DNA of 64,000 nt, taken from NCBI GenBank assembly GCA_032388755.1, contig CP135593.1, positions 930,001 through 994,000 on the forward strand, given 5' to 3'. Below the pieces are notes generated by a model, which saw only the letters and a program-made list of their open reading frames with translations, was not told where the DNA came from and made no database searches. The translations under genes and the position numbers were made by a program. Shown one piece after another: positions 9,028-20,781 of this stretch (position 1 is its first letter; the number at the start of each line of letters is the position of its first letter). The stretch comes from Neisseria sp. DTU_2020_1000833_1_SI_GRL_NUU_006. Its GTDB lineage: Bacteria > Pseudomonadota > Gammaproteobacteria > Burkholderiales > Neisseriaceae.

Positions 9028-9993
9028 ATGCCGCATACCGAATATACTTTTTCCGTGATTGACTCCCATACCGGCGGTGAGCCGACCCGTGTAGTGTATG
9101 ACGGATTTCCCGAGCTTTTCGGCAGCAGTTTGCAGGAGCAGTGTGCCGATTTTGCCAAACGTTTCGACCATTTGCGTCGTGCGCTGATTTTGGAGCCGCG
9201 TGGTTCGGAAGTTTTGGTCGGGGCGTTGTTGTGCAAGCCGCAAGCCCCTACTTCTGTCGCCGGCGTGATTTTCTTTAACAACAGCGGTTATTTGGGTATG
9301 TGCGGCCACGGCACCATCGGTTTGATTAAAACGCTGCAACACCTCAAACGCATTGATATCGGCACGCATATCATCGAAACGCCGGTGGGCGATGTACGCT
9401 GCACGTTGTATGAAGACGGCTCGGTCAGCGTGCGCAACGTACCGGCCTACCGCTACCGTAAAGACGTGTCGCTTGACGTTGAGGGCATTGGCAGCATCAC
9501 CGGCGATATTGCTTGGGGCGGCAACTGGTTTTTCTTGGTGAATGACCACGGCTGCACCATCTCGCCCGACAATCTGGAGCAATTGACTGATATTTCATGG
9601 CGCATCCGCACCGCGCTGAATGCGCAGGGCATTAGCGGCAAAGACGGGCAGGAAATAGACCACATCGAGCTGTTCGGGAAAACCGATACTGCAGACAGCC
9701 GCAGCTTTGTGCTCTGTCCCGGCAAAGCTTACGACCGCTCGCCTTGTGGCACGGGCACCAGCGCGAAGATGGCCTGTTTGGCTGCAGACGGCGTGTGGCC
9801 ATCTGAAAAAGAGTGGGTGCAGGAAAGCATAATCGGCAGCCGCTTTGCTGCTTCTTATGAAACACTTTCAGACGACCTTCATTCGGAAGGTCTGATAATC
9901 CCCACCATCAAGGGAGAGGCACATATTCATGCGGCATCGGAAATTTTTGTAAACGCGGATGATCCGTTCCGCTACGGAATTGAAACATCATGA
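9028..9993 (+). CDS. 4-hydroxyproline 2-epimerase (proline racemase family)
   Basis: The enzyme interconverts trans-4-hydroxy-L-proline and cis-4-hydroxy-D-proline, the entry step of hydroxyproline breakdown. The 321-residue protein belongs to the proline racemase family. The two catalytic cysteines are C92 in M-C-G-H-G-T and C240 in D-R-S-P-C-G-T-G-T. The other genes of the pathway follow directly, which favours the epimerase over a proline racemase. Its stop overlaps the next start by 4 bases (ATGA), so translation is coupled. A full uptake sequence lies inside the gene near 9868. Confidence 0.88.
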   Translation: MPHTEYTFSVIDSHTGGEPTRVVYDGFPELFGSSLQEQCADFAKRFDHLRRALILEPRGSEVLVGALLCKPQAPTSVAGVIFFNNSGYLGMCGHGTIGLIKTLQHLKRIDIGTHIIETPVGDVRCTLYEDGSVSVRNVPAYRYRKDVSLDVEGIGSITGDIAWGGNWFFLVNDHGCTISPDNLEQLTDISWRIRTALNAQGISGKDGQEIDHIELFGKTDTADSRSFVLCPGKAYDRSPCGTGTSAKMACLAADGVWPSEKEWVQESIIGSRFAASYETLSDDLHSEGLIIPTIKGEAHIHAASEIFVNADDPFRYGIETS

Positions 9994-11237
9994 GCAGCCA
10001 AATTTTTTCTGCAGCCGTGGTTGGTGGCGGCATCGTCGGATTGAGCATCGCGCTGGAATTGCAGCGTTGCGGCGAAAGCGTACTGTTGTTAGAGCGGGAC
10101 ACTGTATGCGGAGGCGCATCTTATGGCAATGCCGGGCATATCGCCACCGAGCAGGTGTTTCCGATTGCATCGCCGGACGTGCTCAAGCAACTGCCGAAAA
10201 TGCTGCTCGACCCGCTTGGACCGTTGCGGCTGGACTGGAAATACCTGCCTAAAATCACGCCGTGGCTGTTCAGCCTGCTGTACAACCTTACGCCCAAACG
10301 CTTCCAGCACAGCCACCGCGCCCTGATGGCACTAAACAGTCTTGCTTTGGCTGCATGGAGGAAGTTTGCACAAGAATGGAGAGTGGAACAACATATCCGT
10401 ATCGACGGTTCGCTGTTGGTGTGCGAAACCGAAAACGGGCAATCAGCGTTACAGAAACACGGCAGGGTGTTGAATGAATTAGGTGTGGTCAACGAATGGC
10501 TTGACTATGCCGGTCTGCATGAACGCGAACCTGCGCTGGCCGATACGCAACGCGGTGCGCTGTTTTACCCTCATACCGGTCATGTGGTCGATTTGGCAGG
10601 TATGGCGGCTGATTTACAGCACGCTTTCATACAGGCGGGCGGTACGATCAGTGAACATACCGACGTTTCCGATATCCAATTATTTTCAGACGACCTGTTC
10701 CGCATCATAGGCGGTAGTAAGGCGTTTGAAGCCAAACATGTGGTGATTGCTGCCGGTGCGTTTTCTAAACCATGGTTGAAAAAACTGTGCGGCAGCGACG
10801 TACCGCTTGATGCGGAACGCGGTTACCACCTGATGTTGCCGCAAAGCCTAAATATTTTGAACGTGCCGGTAAGCAGCTTTGAGCGCAAATTCATCATGAC
10901 GCCCATGAACGCAGGCTTGCGCCTGGCCGGTACAGTGGAGTTTGCCGGGCTGGATGCACCGCCGAATATGGAACGGGCTCAGCAGCTCTTTCACTTGGCA
11001 GAATCTATGCTCAAAGGTCGTCTGAACCGGCAAGGTGCCGTGTCGTGGATGGGTTTTCGACCGTCGATTGCCGATTCCCTGCCGGTAATCGACCGAAAAG
11101 AAAACATTTTTCTGGCGTTCGGGCATCAGCATTTGGGCTTAACCCAAGCACCGCTCACCGCAAAACTGGTGAAAGCCTTGTATTTTGGAGAACAGCCTGC
11201 AATAGATTTAAGCCCTTACCGTTTTAGCCGTTTCTGA
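9990..11237 (+). CDS. D-hydroxyproline dehydrogenase (DadA-family FAD oxidoreductase)
   Basis: The 415-residue flavoprotein starts with a dinucleotide-binding fold (G-G-G-I-V-G, residues 12-17) and ends with the G-H-x-H-L-G-L-T segment of the DAO/DadA family. In this operon it should oxidise cis-4-hydroxy-D-proline to 1-pyrroline-4-hydroxy-2-carboxylate. By sequence alone it could be another D-amino acid dehydrogenase. It overlaps the epimerase gene by 4 bases. Two full uptake sequences lie inside the coding region, near 10684 and 11015. Confidence 0.85.
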   Translation: MSSQIFSAAVVGGGIVGLSIALELQRCGESVLLLERDTVCGGASYGNAGHIATEQVFPIASPDVLKQLPKMLLDPLGPLRLDWKYLPKITPWLFSLLYNLTPKRFQHSHRALMALNSLALAAWRKFAQEWRVEQHIRIDGSLLVCETENGQSALQKHGRVLNELGVVNEWLDYAGLHEREPALADTQRGALFYPHTGHVVDLAGMAADLQHAFIQAGGTISEHTDVSDIQLFSDDLFRIIGGSKAFEAKHVVIAAGAFSKPWLKKLCGSDVPLDAERGYHLMLPQSLNILNVPVSSFERKFIMTPMNAGLRLAGTVEFAGLDAPPNMERAQQLFHLAESMLKGRLNRQGAVSWMGFRPSIADSLPVIDRKENIFLAFGHQHLGLTQAPLTAKLVKALYFGEQPAIDLSPYRFSRF

Positions 11238-11280
11238 AGCGAGCAAACCGAATCACGATTCATCTCAAGAGGAGAAACAT

Positions 11281-12144
11281 ATGAATATCGAAGGTATTTT
11301 AGTTCCCATCGTTACCCCGTTTACCGCCGACAATCAAGTGGATACCACGCTGCTGGCCGAATTGGTGGACGCGTTTATTGCTAAAGGCGTGCGCGGCATC
11401 GTAGCCTGCGGCACCACGGGTGAGTATTACGCTTTGTCGGAAGCCGAACGCGAAACCGTATTGACCACCATCGTGAAGGCCGCTGCTGGCCGTTGTACGC
11501 TGATTGCCGGTGTCAGCGATATGTCGAGCGAAGTGGCTGCACAACGCGCCGCCCGAGCTAAAGAATTAGGCTACGACGGGCTGATGTTGTCGGCGCCGCC
11601 ATACAGCCTGCCGTCGCAGCAAGGCATTATCGAGCACTTTGAATATGTGGCGTCTAAAACCGACTTGCCGATTATTCTCTACAACTTTCCCGCGCGTATC
11701 GGCGTAGAACTCGAATTTGAAACTGTGGTGCATTTGTCGAAACATCCCAACATCGTCGGTATCAAAGAAAGCACCGGTAATTTCTCTAACGCGTTGCGTA
11801 TGATCCAGGCGAAATTCGACAACTTCCAAGTCGTGTGCGGCTGCGACGACCAACCTTTGGATTTCTTCTTCTGGGGTGTGAAAAGCTGGATTGCAGGTGC
11901 GGCCAATGTGTTCCCAGGTGAGCAGGTTGCCCTGTTTAACGCTGCCCAAGCCCAAGATTGGGATAAAGCCCGCCAGATTCTTACCGACCTTTATCCCGCC
12001 CTGCATTCGATGGAGTCGGGCGACTACAACCAAAAAGCTAAAATCGGCTGCTTAAACGGTACCAAACCCGCCGGAAAAGTGCGCCTGCCGCTGCACAATC
12101 TGACCATGCAGGAAGCCGCCGAGTTTACGGCATTGTTGAAATAA
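11281..12144 (+). CDS. 1-pyrroline-4-hydroxy-2-carboxylate deaminase (DapA family)
   Basis: This is a 287-residue class I aldolase-like protein of the dihydrodipicolinate synthase family. The Schiff-base lysine is K162 in G-I-K-E-S-T-G, with Y134 in L-Y-N-F-P-A-R. In the hydroxyproline pathway this family removes ammonia and water from the pyrroline to give 2-oxoglutarate semialdehyde. Context between the D-Hyp dehydrogenase and aldehyde dehydrogenase genes separates it from true dapA. A good GAGGAG ribosome binding site precedes the ATG. Confidence 0.85.
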   Translation: MNIEGILVPIVTPFTADNQVDTTLLAELVDAFIAKGVRGIVACGTTGEYYALSEAERETVLTTIVKAAAGRCTLIAGVSDMSSEVAAQRAARAKELGYDGLMLSAPPYSLPSQQGIIEHFEYVASKTDLPIILYNFPARIGVELEFETVVHLSKHPNIVGIKESTGNFSNALRMIQAKFDNFQVVCGCDDQPLDFFFWGVKSWIAGAANVFPGEQVALFNAAQAQDWDKARQILTDLYPALHSMESGDYNQKAKIGCLNGTKPAGKVRLPLHNLTMQEAAEFTALLK

Positions 12145-12156
12145 AGGAGCCGCAGT

Positions 12157-13626
12157 ATGAAAACCATTGAACAAATCTTCGAGGCCGCCAAAGCAGGCAG
12201 CCTATGGGCGGGGAATTTGATTCCGAACCACGCCGATTCGGGCAGAAAGCTGGAAAACCGCACGCCCATCGACAATTCACTCATCGGTTACATCGCCGAC
12301 GGGAGCGAACAGGATATAGATGCCGCCGTACGCGCCGCGCGTTCTGCGTTTTCAGACGACCTTTGGGCAGGCAAAAGCCCATCTGAAAAACGTGCCGTAC
12401 TGCTGCGTTGGGCGCAGTTGATTGAAGAACACGCCGAAGAGCTGGCAGCGTTGGACTGTATCGACGCGGGCAAGCCCATCAGCGAGTGTATCAACACCGA
12501 TATGCCCGCCACCATTGAGACCTTTTATTTCTACGCAGAATATGTAGATAAAGCCTTTGGCCGCGTCGCCCCCACCGGCAACGACGCGCTGGGTTTGATT
12601 GTGCATGAGCCGGTCGGCATGGTCGGCGTAGTGTTGCCGTGGAACTTCCCCGCGCAGATGTTTGCATGGAAAGTGGCACCTGCTTTGGCGGCGGGTAATT
12701 CGGTGATTGTAAAACCTGCCGAACTGACTTCGCTGAGCGCCTACCGCATGGTGCAGCTGGCGCATGAAGCGGGCGTGCCTGAAGCAGCGCTGACGCTGGT
12801 TTGCGGCTTGGGGGAAACGGTCGGCAAGGCTTTGGGTGTGCATCAAGATGTGGACATGGTGGCCTTTACCGGCTCGACCGAAGTCGGACGCTATTTCTTG
12901 GAATATTCGGCGCAAAGCAATTTGAAAGAAATCGTCTTGGAATGCGGCGGCAAAAGTCCGCAAATCGTGTTTGCCGATGCGGATATAGACAAAGCGATAC
13001 CGTTGATTTTAGCCGCCGCGTTCTGGAATATGGGTGAAAATTGCAGCTGCGGTTCGCGCCTGATTGTGGAAGCAAGTATCAAAGATGCCCTGCTGGCCAA
13101 ACTTTCAGACGACCTCAAGCAAGGCTGGAAAGTCGGCGATCCACGCCTGCCTGAAACCAACCTCGGTCCGATGGTGGAAGAAGCTCATTTTGATAAGGTG
13201 TGCCGTTATTTCGATACCGCGCTGAAAGAGGGCGGCAAACTGATCACCGGCGGTCAAACCGGCGAAGGCTGGTATTTTGATCCGGCGATTATCGACGGTG
13301 TAACTGCGGACATGACAGTGTTTAATGAAGAAATATTCGGCCCAGTGCTGGCGGTAACCACATTCAGTAGCGAAGAAGAAGCCGTCCGTTTGGCAAACCA
13401 ATCGGATTACGGTCTGGCCGCTTCGTTCTACACATCCAATGTAAGCCGCGCCCACCGTGTTGCCCGCAAAATTCAGGCAGGTACGGTATCGGTAAACGGT
13501 TTTTCGGAAGGCAGTATTGCTACACCGTTCGGCGGCTACAAACAATCCGGCTTCGGCGGTCGCGACAAAGGCGTGGAAGCGTTTGAGCAATACACGCAGG
13601 CAAAAACCATTTGGTTTATGGAATAA
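12157..13626 (+). CDS. Aldehyde dehydrogenase, probable 2-oxoglutarate semialdehyde dehydrogenase
   Basis: The 489-residue protein is a complete ALDH-superfamily enzyme. It has the P-W-N-F-P motif (161-165), F-T-G-S-T-E-V-G (238-245), general base E262 in L-E-C-G-G-K-S-P and the nucleophile C296 in G-E-N-C-S-C-G. Overall similarity is to PuuC-type enzymes. As last gene of the operon it should oxidise 2-oxoglutarate semialdehyde to 2-oxoglutarate, which feeds the TCA cycle. An AAAGGAG ribosome binding site is 12 bases downstream of the previous gene. Two full uptake sequences are inside it (near 12350 and 13104). Confidence 0.88.
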   Translation: MKTIEQIFEAAKAGSLWAGNLIPNHADSGRKLENRTPIDNSLIGYIADGSEQDIDAAVRAARSAFSDDLWAGKSPSEKRAVLLRWAQLIEEHAEELAALDCIDAGKPISECINTDMPATIETFYFYAEYVDKAFGRVAPTGNDALGLIVHEPVGMVGVVLPWNFPAQMFAWKVAPALAAGNSVIVKPAELTSLSAYRMVQLAHEAGVPEAALTLVCGLGETVGKALGVHQDVDMVAFTGSTEVGRYFLEYSAQSNLKEIVLECGGKSPQIVFADADIDKAIPLILAAAFWNMGENCSCGSRLIVEASIKDALLAKLSDDLKQGWKVGDPRLPETNLGPMVEEAHFDKVCRYFDTALKEGGKLITGGQTGEGWYFDPAIIDGVTADMTVFNEEIFGPVLAVTTFSSEEEAVRLANQSDYGLAASFYTSNVSRAHRVARKIQAGTVSVNGFSEGSIATPFGGYKQSGFGGRDKGVEAFEQYTQAKTIWFME

Positions 13627-13641
13627 CACAAAATAAAGCTC

Positions 13642-13695
13642 AGGTCGTCTGAAACTGGCAGCTTTTACCAAGCCAAACCTTTTTTCAGACGACCT
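13642..13695 (+). terminator. DUS inverted-repeat terminator of the hydroxyproline operon
   Basis: AGGTCGTCTGAAA paired with TTTCAGACGACCT around a loop of about 28 bases. It separates the catabolic genes from the transporter. Confidence 0.8.
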
Positions 13696-13707
13696 TAGAT
13701 AACAACA

Positions 13708-13813
13708 TATAGTGGATTAAATTTAAATCAGGACAAGGCGACGAAGCCGAAGACAGTACAGATAGTACGGCAAGGCGAGGCAACGCCGTACTGGTTTAAA
13801 GTTAATCCACTAT
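13708..13813 (+). repeat. Correia repeat enclosed element (CREE) 2
   Basis: About 105 bases with TATAGTGGATTAA and TTAATCCACTATA inverted ends. It lies 20 bases upstream of the AGCS transporter gene, so the transporter may be expressed from a CREE-borne promoter rather than with the operon. Confidence 0.92.
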
Positions 13814-13833
13814 AAAACCGCAAAGGAGAAGAG

Positions 13834-15285
13834 ATGGAAAAGATCGTCAGTACGCTGGTGGACTATATCTGGGGCAACGGCTTGGTTTATCTGGCTTTAG
13901 CCGTTGGTCTGTATTTCACCGTTATTACTAAAGGAGTGCAATTCCGCTATTTGCCCGAAATGATCCGCCTGCTGAATGAAAAGCAGGAGTCCGGTGCGGG
14001 TATTTCTTCGTTTCAGGCATTCTGCATGTCGCTGTCGGGACGCATTGGTGTCGGCAACATCGCCGGCGTAGCGACCGCTATTGCCGCGGGCGGTCCGGGC
14101 TCTGTATTTTGGATGATTGTGATGGCTCTGTTGGGTGGTGCCAGCGCGTTTGTAGAATCCACTTTGGCGCAGATTTATAAAACCAAAGTCGGTACGGAAT
14201 ACCGCGGCGGCTCTCCTTATTACATCGAGCGCGGCTTAAAGATGAAAGCCTTTGCCATGCTGGTAGCCGTAGTGATTTTCCTGAGCTACGGCGTGTTAGT
14301 GCCGGGCATTCAGGCCAATACCATTGCTACATCGTTTGAGAACGCCTTCGCACTGCCTGCATGGAGCACCGGTGCTGCAGTTTCCATGATATTGGCGTTT
14401 CTGATTTTTGGCGGCACCAAACGCATCGCCCGTGCCGCCGACAGTATCATTCCGCTGATGGCTGTGGGTTATGTCGGTCTGATGTTGATTGTATTGGTAA
14501 ACCACGCCTCGAAAATCCCCGAAACCTTAAGCCTGATCATCGGTAGCGCATTCGGTACGGACGCGGTATTCGGCGGAATTGTCGGTAGCGCGATTTCCTG
14601 GGGGGTGCGTCGCGCCGTGTTCTCAAACGTAGCCGGTGCAGGCGAAGCAACGTTCAGCTCGGCTGCCGCTGAAGTAAGCCATCCTGTGAAACAAGGTTTG
14701 GTGCAAGGCTTTTCGGTGTATATCGATACCGTGATTGTCTGCACCTCCACCGCTATCATGATTCTGATTACCGGTATGTATAACGTACATCCGGTCGGCA
14801 TGAAAACGCCGCTTGTGGAAAATATTCCCGGCGTGGAAGCCGGCTCTGCTTACACGCAGGCTGCATTGGGTACTGTGTTCGGTAATTTCGGCGGCGCATT
14901 TGTGGCGGTCGGTATCTTCTTCTTTGCCTTTACCTGCCTGCTGGCTTATTACTACATCGCCGAAACTGCGCTGCTCTATCTCGACCAAAAGCTGAAATAC
15001 CCAATACTCAGTATGATTCTGCGGTTGGTGTTTTTAGCGGTGGTGTTTACCGGCAGCGTACAGTCCGCCAGCCTGATGTGGGGCTTAGGTGATATAGGCT
15101 TCGGCAGCATGTGTTATCTCAACCTGATTGCTATCGTATTTCTCAGTAAACCCGCCTTACGTGCGCTGCATGATTACGACCGCCAGAAAAAAGCCGGTCT
15201 CGATCCGGTATTCGACCCGCGTGTAGCCGGGATTGAGAATGCCGAATTCTGGATAGAACATATGCAACAACATTATAGGCGCTAA
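13834..15285 (+). CDS. Sodium:amino acid symporter, AGCS family
   Basis: The 483-residue membrane protein has about 10-11 hydrophobic segments and the alanine/glycine:cation symporter signature region (S-L-S-G-R-I-G-V-G-N-I-A-G-V-A). An AAAGGAG ribosome binding site is well placed. Family members import alanine, glycine or related amino acids with sodium or proton. Its place behind the hydroxyproline operon suggests hydroxyproline or proline as substrate, but a terminator and a CREE lie between them, so this is inference. Confidence 0.88.
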   Translation: MEKIVSTLVDYIWGNGLVYLALAVGLYFTVITKGVQFRYLPEMIRLLNEKQESGAGISSFQAFCMSLSGRIGVGNIAGVATAIAAGGPGSVFWMIVMALLGGASAFVESTLAQIYKTKVGTEYRGGSPYYIERGLKMKAFAMLVAVVIFLSYGVLVPGIQANTIATSFENAFALPAWSTGAAVSMILAFLIFGGTKRIARAADSIIPLMAVGYVGLMLIVLVNHASKIPETLSLIIGSAFGTDAVFGGIVGSAISWGVRRAVFSNVAGAGEATFSSAAAEVSHPVKQGLVQGFSVYIDTVIVCTSTAIMILITGMYNVHPVGMKTPLVENIPGVEAGSAYTQAALGTVFGNFGGAFVAVGIFFFAFTCLLAYYYIAETALLYLDQKLKYPILSMILRLVFLAVVFTGSVQSASLMWGLGDIGFGSMCYLNLIAIVFLSKPALRALHDYDRQKKAGLDPVFDPRVAGIENAEFWIEHMQQHYRR

Positions 15286-15606
15286 GTTTGCTCTGTTACG
15301 ATAGATGAGCAAAGTAGTTGGAGGATCTAGGTTTTAAGTGCAACATCTGATTTAATTGAGCAGACCCGTTTAATAAGTACCTCATTTGGTGCTGGATAAC
15401 ACAACAGTTATGTAGGTGTGTTGTTCGGCACTACTGTATATGGTGTACCAGGACATGTCTAAATTTGCCTGAAATCCTCCCTTTCAAAAAATACTGTCAA
15501 AGCGGTTCATTAGTATTTTCATTTGATTCCTGATCTCACTAATGTGCACTGGACTTCCTGCTTGGAAAATCTTTGCACTTCAAATCCAAATGTGTGAACC
15601 CTGCGT
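15286..15606. other. Decayed gene-free region, possible IS30-type ends
   Basis: No intact gene is seen. Two short motifs look like ends of an IS30-family element: TTTTAAGTGCAACA (near 15333) and TTGCACTTCAAATCC (near 15576), facing each other. A minus-strand frame ending at the first has a weak resemblance to a transposase C-terminus. Stops interrupt all frames. The assignment is tentative. Confidence 0.3.
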
Positions 15607-15842
15607 TCAATCGGACAACTGCCGTTTCAAAAACCAATCGCCGAACGGCCAGTCCACGCTGTCGAGCAGGTTTTTGGTAATCAGCCCAAGTTCGGTATCG
15701 CCTTCAATTTGCAGTTTGCGGTTGAAAAACAAAGTATCCGGGTCTTCCTCGCGCATCATCATGCGCATAAAGTCGATGCCGTTGGCGGCAAGGCGCAAAT
15801 CGGGCGTGCCGAATAAATCCGCGTCGATGGATTTTTCTAAAT
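15607..15842 (-). pseudogene. UbiT/YhbT-like SCP2-domain fragment
   Basis: About 78 minus-strand codons match the C-terminal half of the SCP2 sterol-binding protein UbiT, an accessory factor of ubiquinone synthesis. The recognisable core is D-P-D-T-L-F-F-N-R-K-L-Q-I-E-G-D-T-E-L-G-L. The frame is closed upstream by TAA just before the matching part and no start lies at the right place, so the N-terminal half is missing. Full-length relatives have about 170 residues. It is a remnant rather than a working gene. Confidence 0.6.
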
Positions 15843-15974
15843 CTTAGTAAATTTGTCCAACAATTCAGTGTTTGCCGCATAATTGGTGTCGGTGGATGCA
15901 AAGACAGCTATTTGAAGTAATTTTCTTGTGCGTTGAATTTTTTGGAGACGTACCCTGATAATGTCATGGTTCAT
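15837..15974 (-). CDS. Hypothetical 45-residue ORF
   Basis: A short frame with a good AAAGGA ribosome binding site 6 bases before its ATG encodes 45 residues and ends inside the ubiT fragment in another frame. The product is basic near the N-terminus and not recognised. It may be the 5' end of a gene whose remainder was lost when this region decayed. Confidence 0.3.
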   Translation of the reverse strand: MNHDIIRVRLQKIQRTRKLLQIAVFASTDTNYAANTELLDKFTKI

Positions 15975-15999
15975 ATGGTTTCCTTTATAGTTTCGAAAG

Positions 16000-16028
16000 A
16001 GGTCGTCTGAAATTTTTTCAGACGACCT
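16000..16028. terminator. DUS inverted-repeat hairpin
   Basis: AGGTCGTCTGAAA paired with TTTCAGACGACCT around a 3-base loop. It follows the alaS 3' remnant in the same relative position as the hairpin at 17871 follows intact alaS. Confidence 0.85.
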
Positions 16029-16040
16029 CTTTTCTCTATG

Positions 16041-16234
16041 TTAATCAAACAACTTGCCGCTTAGCCAGTCTTCCACGCTTCACAGTATTTCAGGCAGTTT
16101 TGCAGTATCCGTTCCCCGGCCTGTATCAAATCCAGTTTGCCGCCGCTTTTACCGCCGACTTGTTCGGCTGCGAATTTGACAAAATCTCCGGCTTTCACTT
16201 TTCCGGTCATGGCTTTGGATATACCGGTGCACAG
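16041..16234 (-). pseudogene. Duplicated, decayed alaS 3' end
   Basis: The minus strand encodes a diverged copy of the last 60 or so codons of alanyl-tRNA synthetase: [20 protein letters not shown], matching [20 protein letters not shown] of the intact gene at 17929. After a frameshift the ending V-E-D-W-L-S-G-K-L-F-D can still be read and is followed by TAA. The upstream parts of alaS are absent. This copy and intact alaS lie in the same orientation on either side of the DUF6429 and HEPN-like genes. Confidence 0.8.
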
Positions 16235-16436
16235 CGTATGGCGTAGCCTATGCACGCGGTTGGAAGGGGCTAAGGTTTGCTGAAAGTACAGGCTGCTTTT
16301 GATAAAGATGGGTCGTCTGAAAATTATTTCTCGGGCAGCTTTGAGATTACGGGCAATATAAAGTTTTGTTGGGTTATGATCCAAGCTACGTTTGCTTCGG
16401 CGCAGGCAACATAAAGCCAATGTCCGCACAACCTTG

Positions 16437-16673
16437 CTACAAATCCGATTCTCCGCCAAACATCTCTTCTGCCAAGGCTTTGGCTTTTTCCAAACCTTCA
16501 GGGGTGAGATAGGCGGATTTGGCTTTACCCCAAGGCTGGCTGATTAAGCCTTGTTCGTGCAGGCTATTGAGCAGGTCAAAATCGTAGCCTTTCCAAAAAC
16601 GGCCGTCTTCAAATTCCAATGCGCCGATTAGGGCAAGCAGGGCGTTTTCCATTTTTTGGCGGTTGTAGGGCAT
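16437..16673 (-). CDS. DUF6429 family protein
   Basis: The 78-residue soluble protein opens M-P-Y-N-R-Q-K-M-E-N-A-L-L-A-L and contains a winged-helix-like segment (L-N-S-L-H-E-Q-G-L-I, then a T-P-E-G-L strand-turn). It matches my recollection of the DUF6429 family, which is common in Neisseria and of unknown function. It lies in the island between the two alaS 3' ends. Confidence 0.6.
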   Translation of the reverse strand: MPYNRQKMENALLALIGALEFEDGRFWKGYDFDLLNSLHEQGLISQPWGKAKSAYLTPEGLEKAKALAEEMFGGESDL

Positions 16674-16806
16674 GGGTTGGGGCTTTCTTGATTTGGATTG
16701 ATGGGGTGAGATGTGGAAGAATGCAGGCTACTGCTTACTACACTTGTCAATCTTGTAAAGTTTAAAGAGAATGTATCATTTAATTGGACAGAAGAAAGAG
16801 CTTAAT

Positions 16807-17667
16807 ATGTATGACAAGTTAAAAGAGCGATATGAAAATTTTTTAGATCAAATAGCAAAATTAAAACTCTCTTATCGTATCACATCTAGAACATTTGAAT
16901 GTTTTTTAAACGAATTATCAAAAAAACAAGCCAACTTTGATAAATTAAATCTTGATCTTACTGAAAAATGGACTCTACCTACAAATATTGAAAATTACTA
17001 TTTTATAAATCCTTATACAGGGAAAACTGAATTACATAGAAACAATCAATTTGATTACAAAGAATATGCTGAGCAATGTTACATTCATAGAAATAAACAA
17101 TATCAGTGGTTGTTAGTTGATGGATATGAATTATTTGAAGAGTATATTATTGATCTATATAAGATATGTTGTCATCACTTTAAAATAAAGCATCTCCGCC
17201 TTGATAAAGATAAAGAAGGGGATATGGATAATATGGAATTAAAAAAATATGTTAATAAAATTATTGTAAAATTTAGAGATAAAACCCCAAATATTAAAAT
17301 AGATGAGAAAAATAATAAGACTGGAAAGAATCTCTTTTTTTATGTAAAGATGATTGAACAATTTCGTCATATTATCGTCCATAAAAATGGAAAAGTATCT
17401 GATGTTGATACGATATTAAAAAATATTCTGAATAAATCTGGTATTACAGGAAATAAAGAGTTAGAACCACAATATAAAAAAATTATTCAAGGGTATATTT
17501 ACACTAACGCGGAAAAAAGAGAATTATTAGGAGTTATTGTATTAGAAGATTATAAAATAAATGAAATTGTGTCATGCAGAAAATTTGAAGGCTTAGCGAA
17601 TGATTTATTAGGGTATGCCTTTATTCTTTCCTGCAATCTACTACTGACATTGAAAAATAATACATAG
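16807..17667 (+). CDS. HEPN-like protein, candidate RNase toxin or defence gene
   Basis: The 286-residue protein is encoded by DNA far richer in A and T than its neighbours. A helical segment Y-E-L-F-E-E-Y-I-I-D-L-Y (around residue 110) is followed by R-H-I-I-V-H, an R-x4-H motif of the kind that forms the active site of HEPN ribonucleases (17362-17379). HEPN proteins are common in abortive infection and toxin systems. An in-frame ATG at 16771 would add 12 residues; 16807 is preferred because a purine-rich site lies 7-10 bases before it. No antitoxin or nucleotidyltransferase partner is seen beside it. The HEPN call rests on motif and helix pattern only. Confidence 0.5.
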   Translation: MYDKLKERYENFLDQIAKLKLSYRITSRTFECFLNELSKKQANFDKLNLDLTEKWTLPTNIENYYFINPYTGKTELHRNNQFDYKEYAEQCYIHRNKQYQWLLVDGYELFEEYIIDLYKICCHHFKIKHLRLDKDKEGDMDNMELKKYVNKIIVKFRDKTPNIKIDEKNNKTGKNLFFYVKMIEQFRHIIVHKNGKVSDVDTILKNILNKSGITGNKELEPQYKKIIQGYIYTNAEKRELLGVIVLEDYKINEIVSCRKFEGLANDLLGYAFILSCNLLLTLKNNT

Positions 17668-17870
17668 TAAGTCTTAGCTCCATATTACTTCACATCTTGC
17701 TCAATGGCACTGTATTTTTGTATGAGAGTAGATATAACAAGCAGAGCTTAAGCCATGATCCAATATCATCATTGAATTTTCCTAAATACTTGGGGTATTG
17801 CCTTAATCTGCTATATTAGGAAAGGAAAAATCTCAAAAAATTTATCCTAATATCTATATATCTTACTAAG

Positions 17871-17902
17871 AAGGTCGTCTGAAAAATTTTTCAGACGACC
17901 TT
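17871..17902 (-). terminator. DUS inverted-repeat terminator of alaS
   Basis: AAGGTCGTCTGAAAA paired with TTTTCAGACGACCTT with a minimal loop. The preceding stretch 17668-17870 is AT-rich and holds no gene that I can see. Confidence 0.85.
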
Positions 17903-17928
17903 CTCTACTTAACTTAATACATCACTCA

Positions 17929-20553
<2,625 letters not shown>

Positions 20554-20781
20554 GATGTTTCGATGTCTCTACTAAAAAGGTTTCAGACGACCTTCCCGGC
20601 CGTATGTAATTGTGGAAAGAAAATGGGTGCTATATTACCGCAAAACCTTGTTTCTAGCTATTGAATCAGGGACTTTCAGACGACCTTCCGACTATCGCCC
20701 CAATGGAAATTGCTATCAGATAGTGCGTGCCTGATTTATAATCCCTTACTTTCCCTTCCACCCGATATGTAAGGAATGATA

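Noticed and set aside
11281..12144. dapA (dihydrodipicolinate synthase) as the name for the DapA-family gene
   Set aside because: Its place inside the hydroxyproline operon fits the deaminase role; a lysine pathway gene is not expected here.
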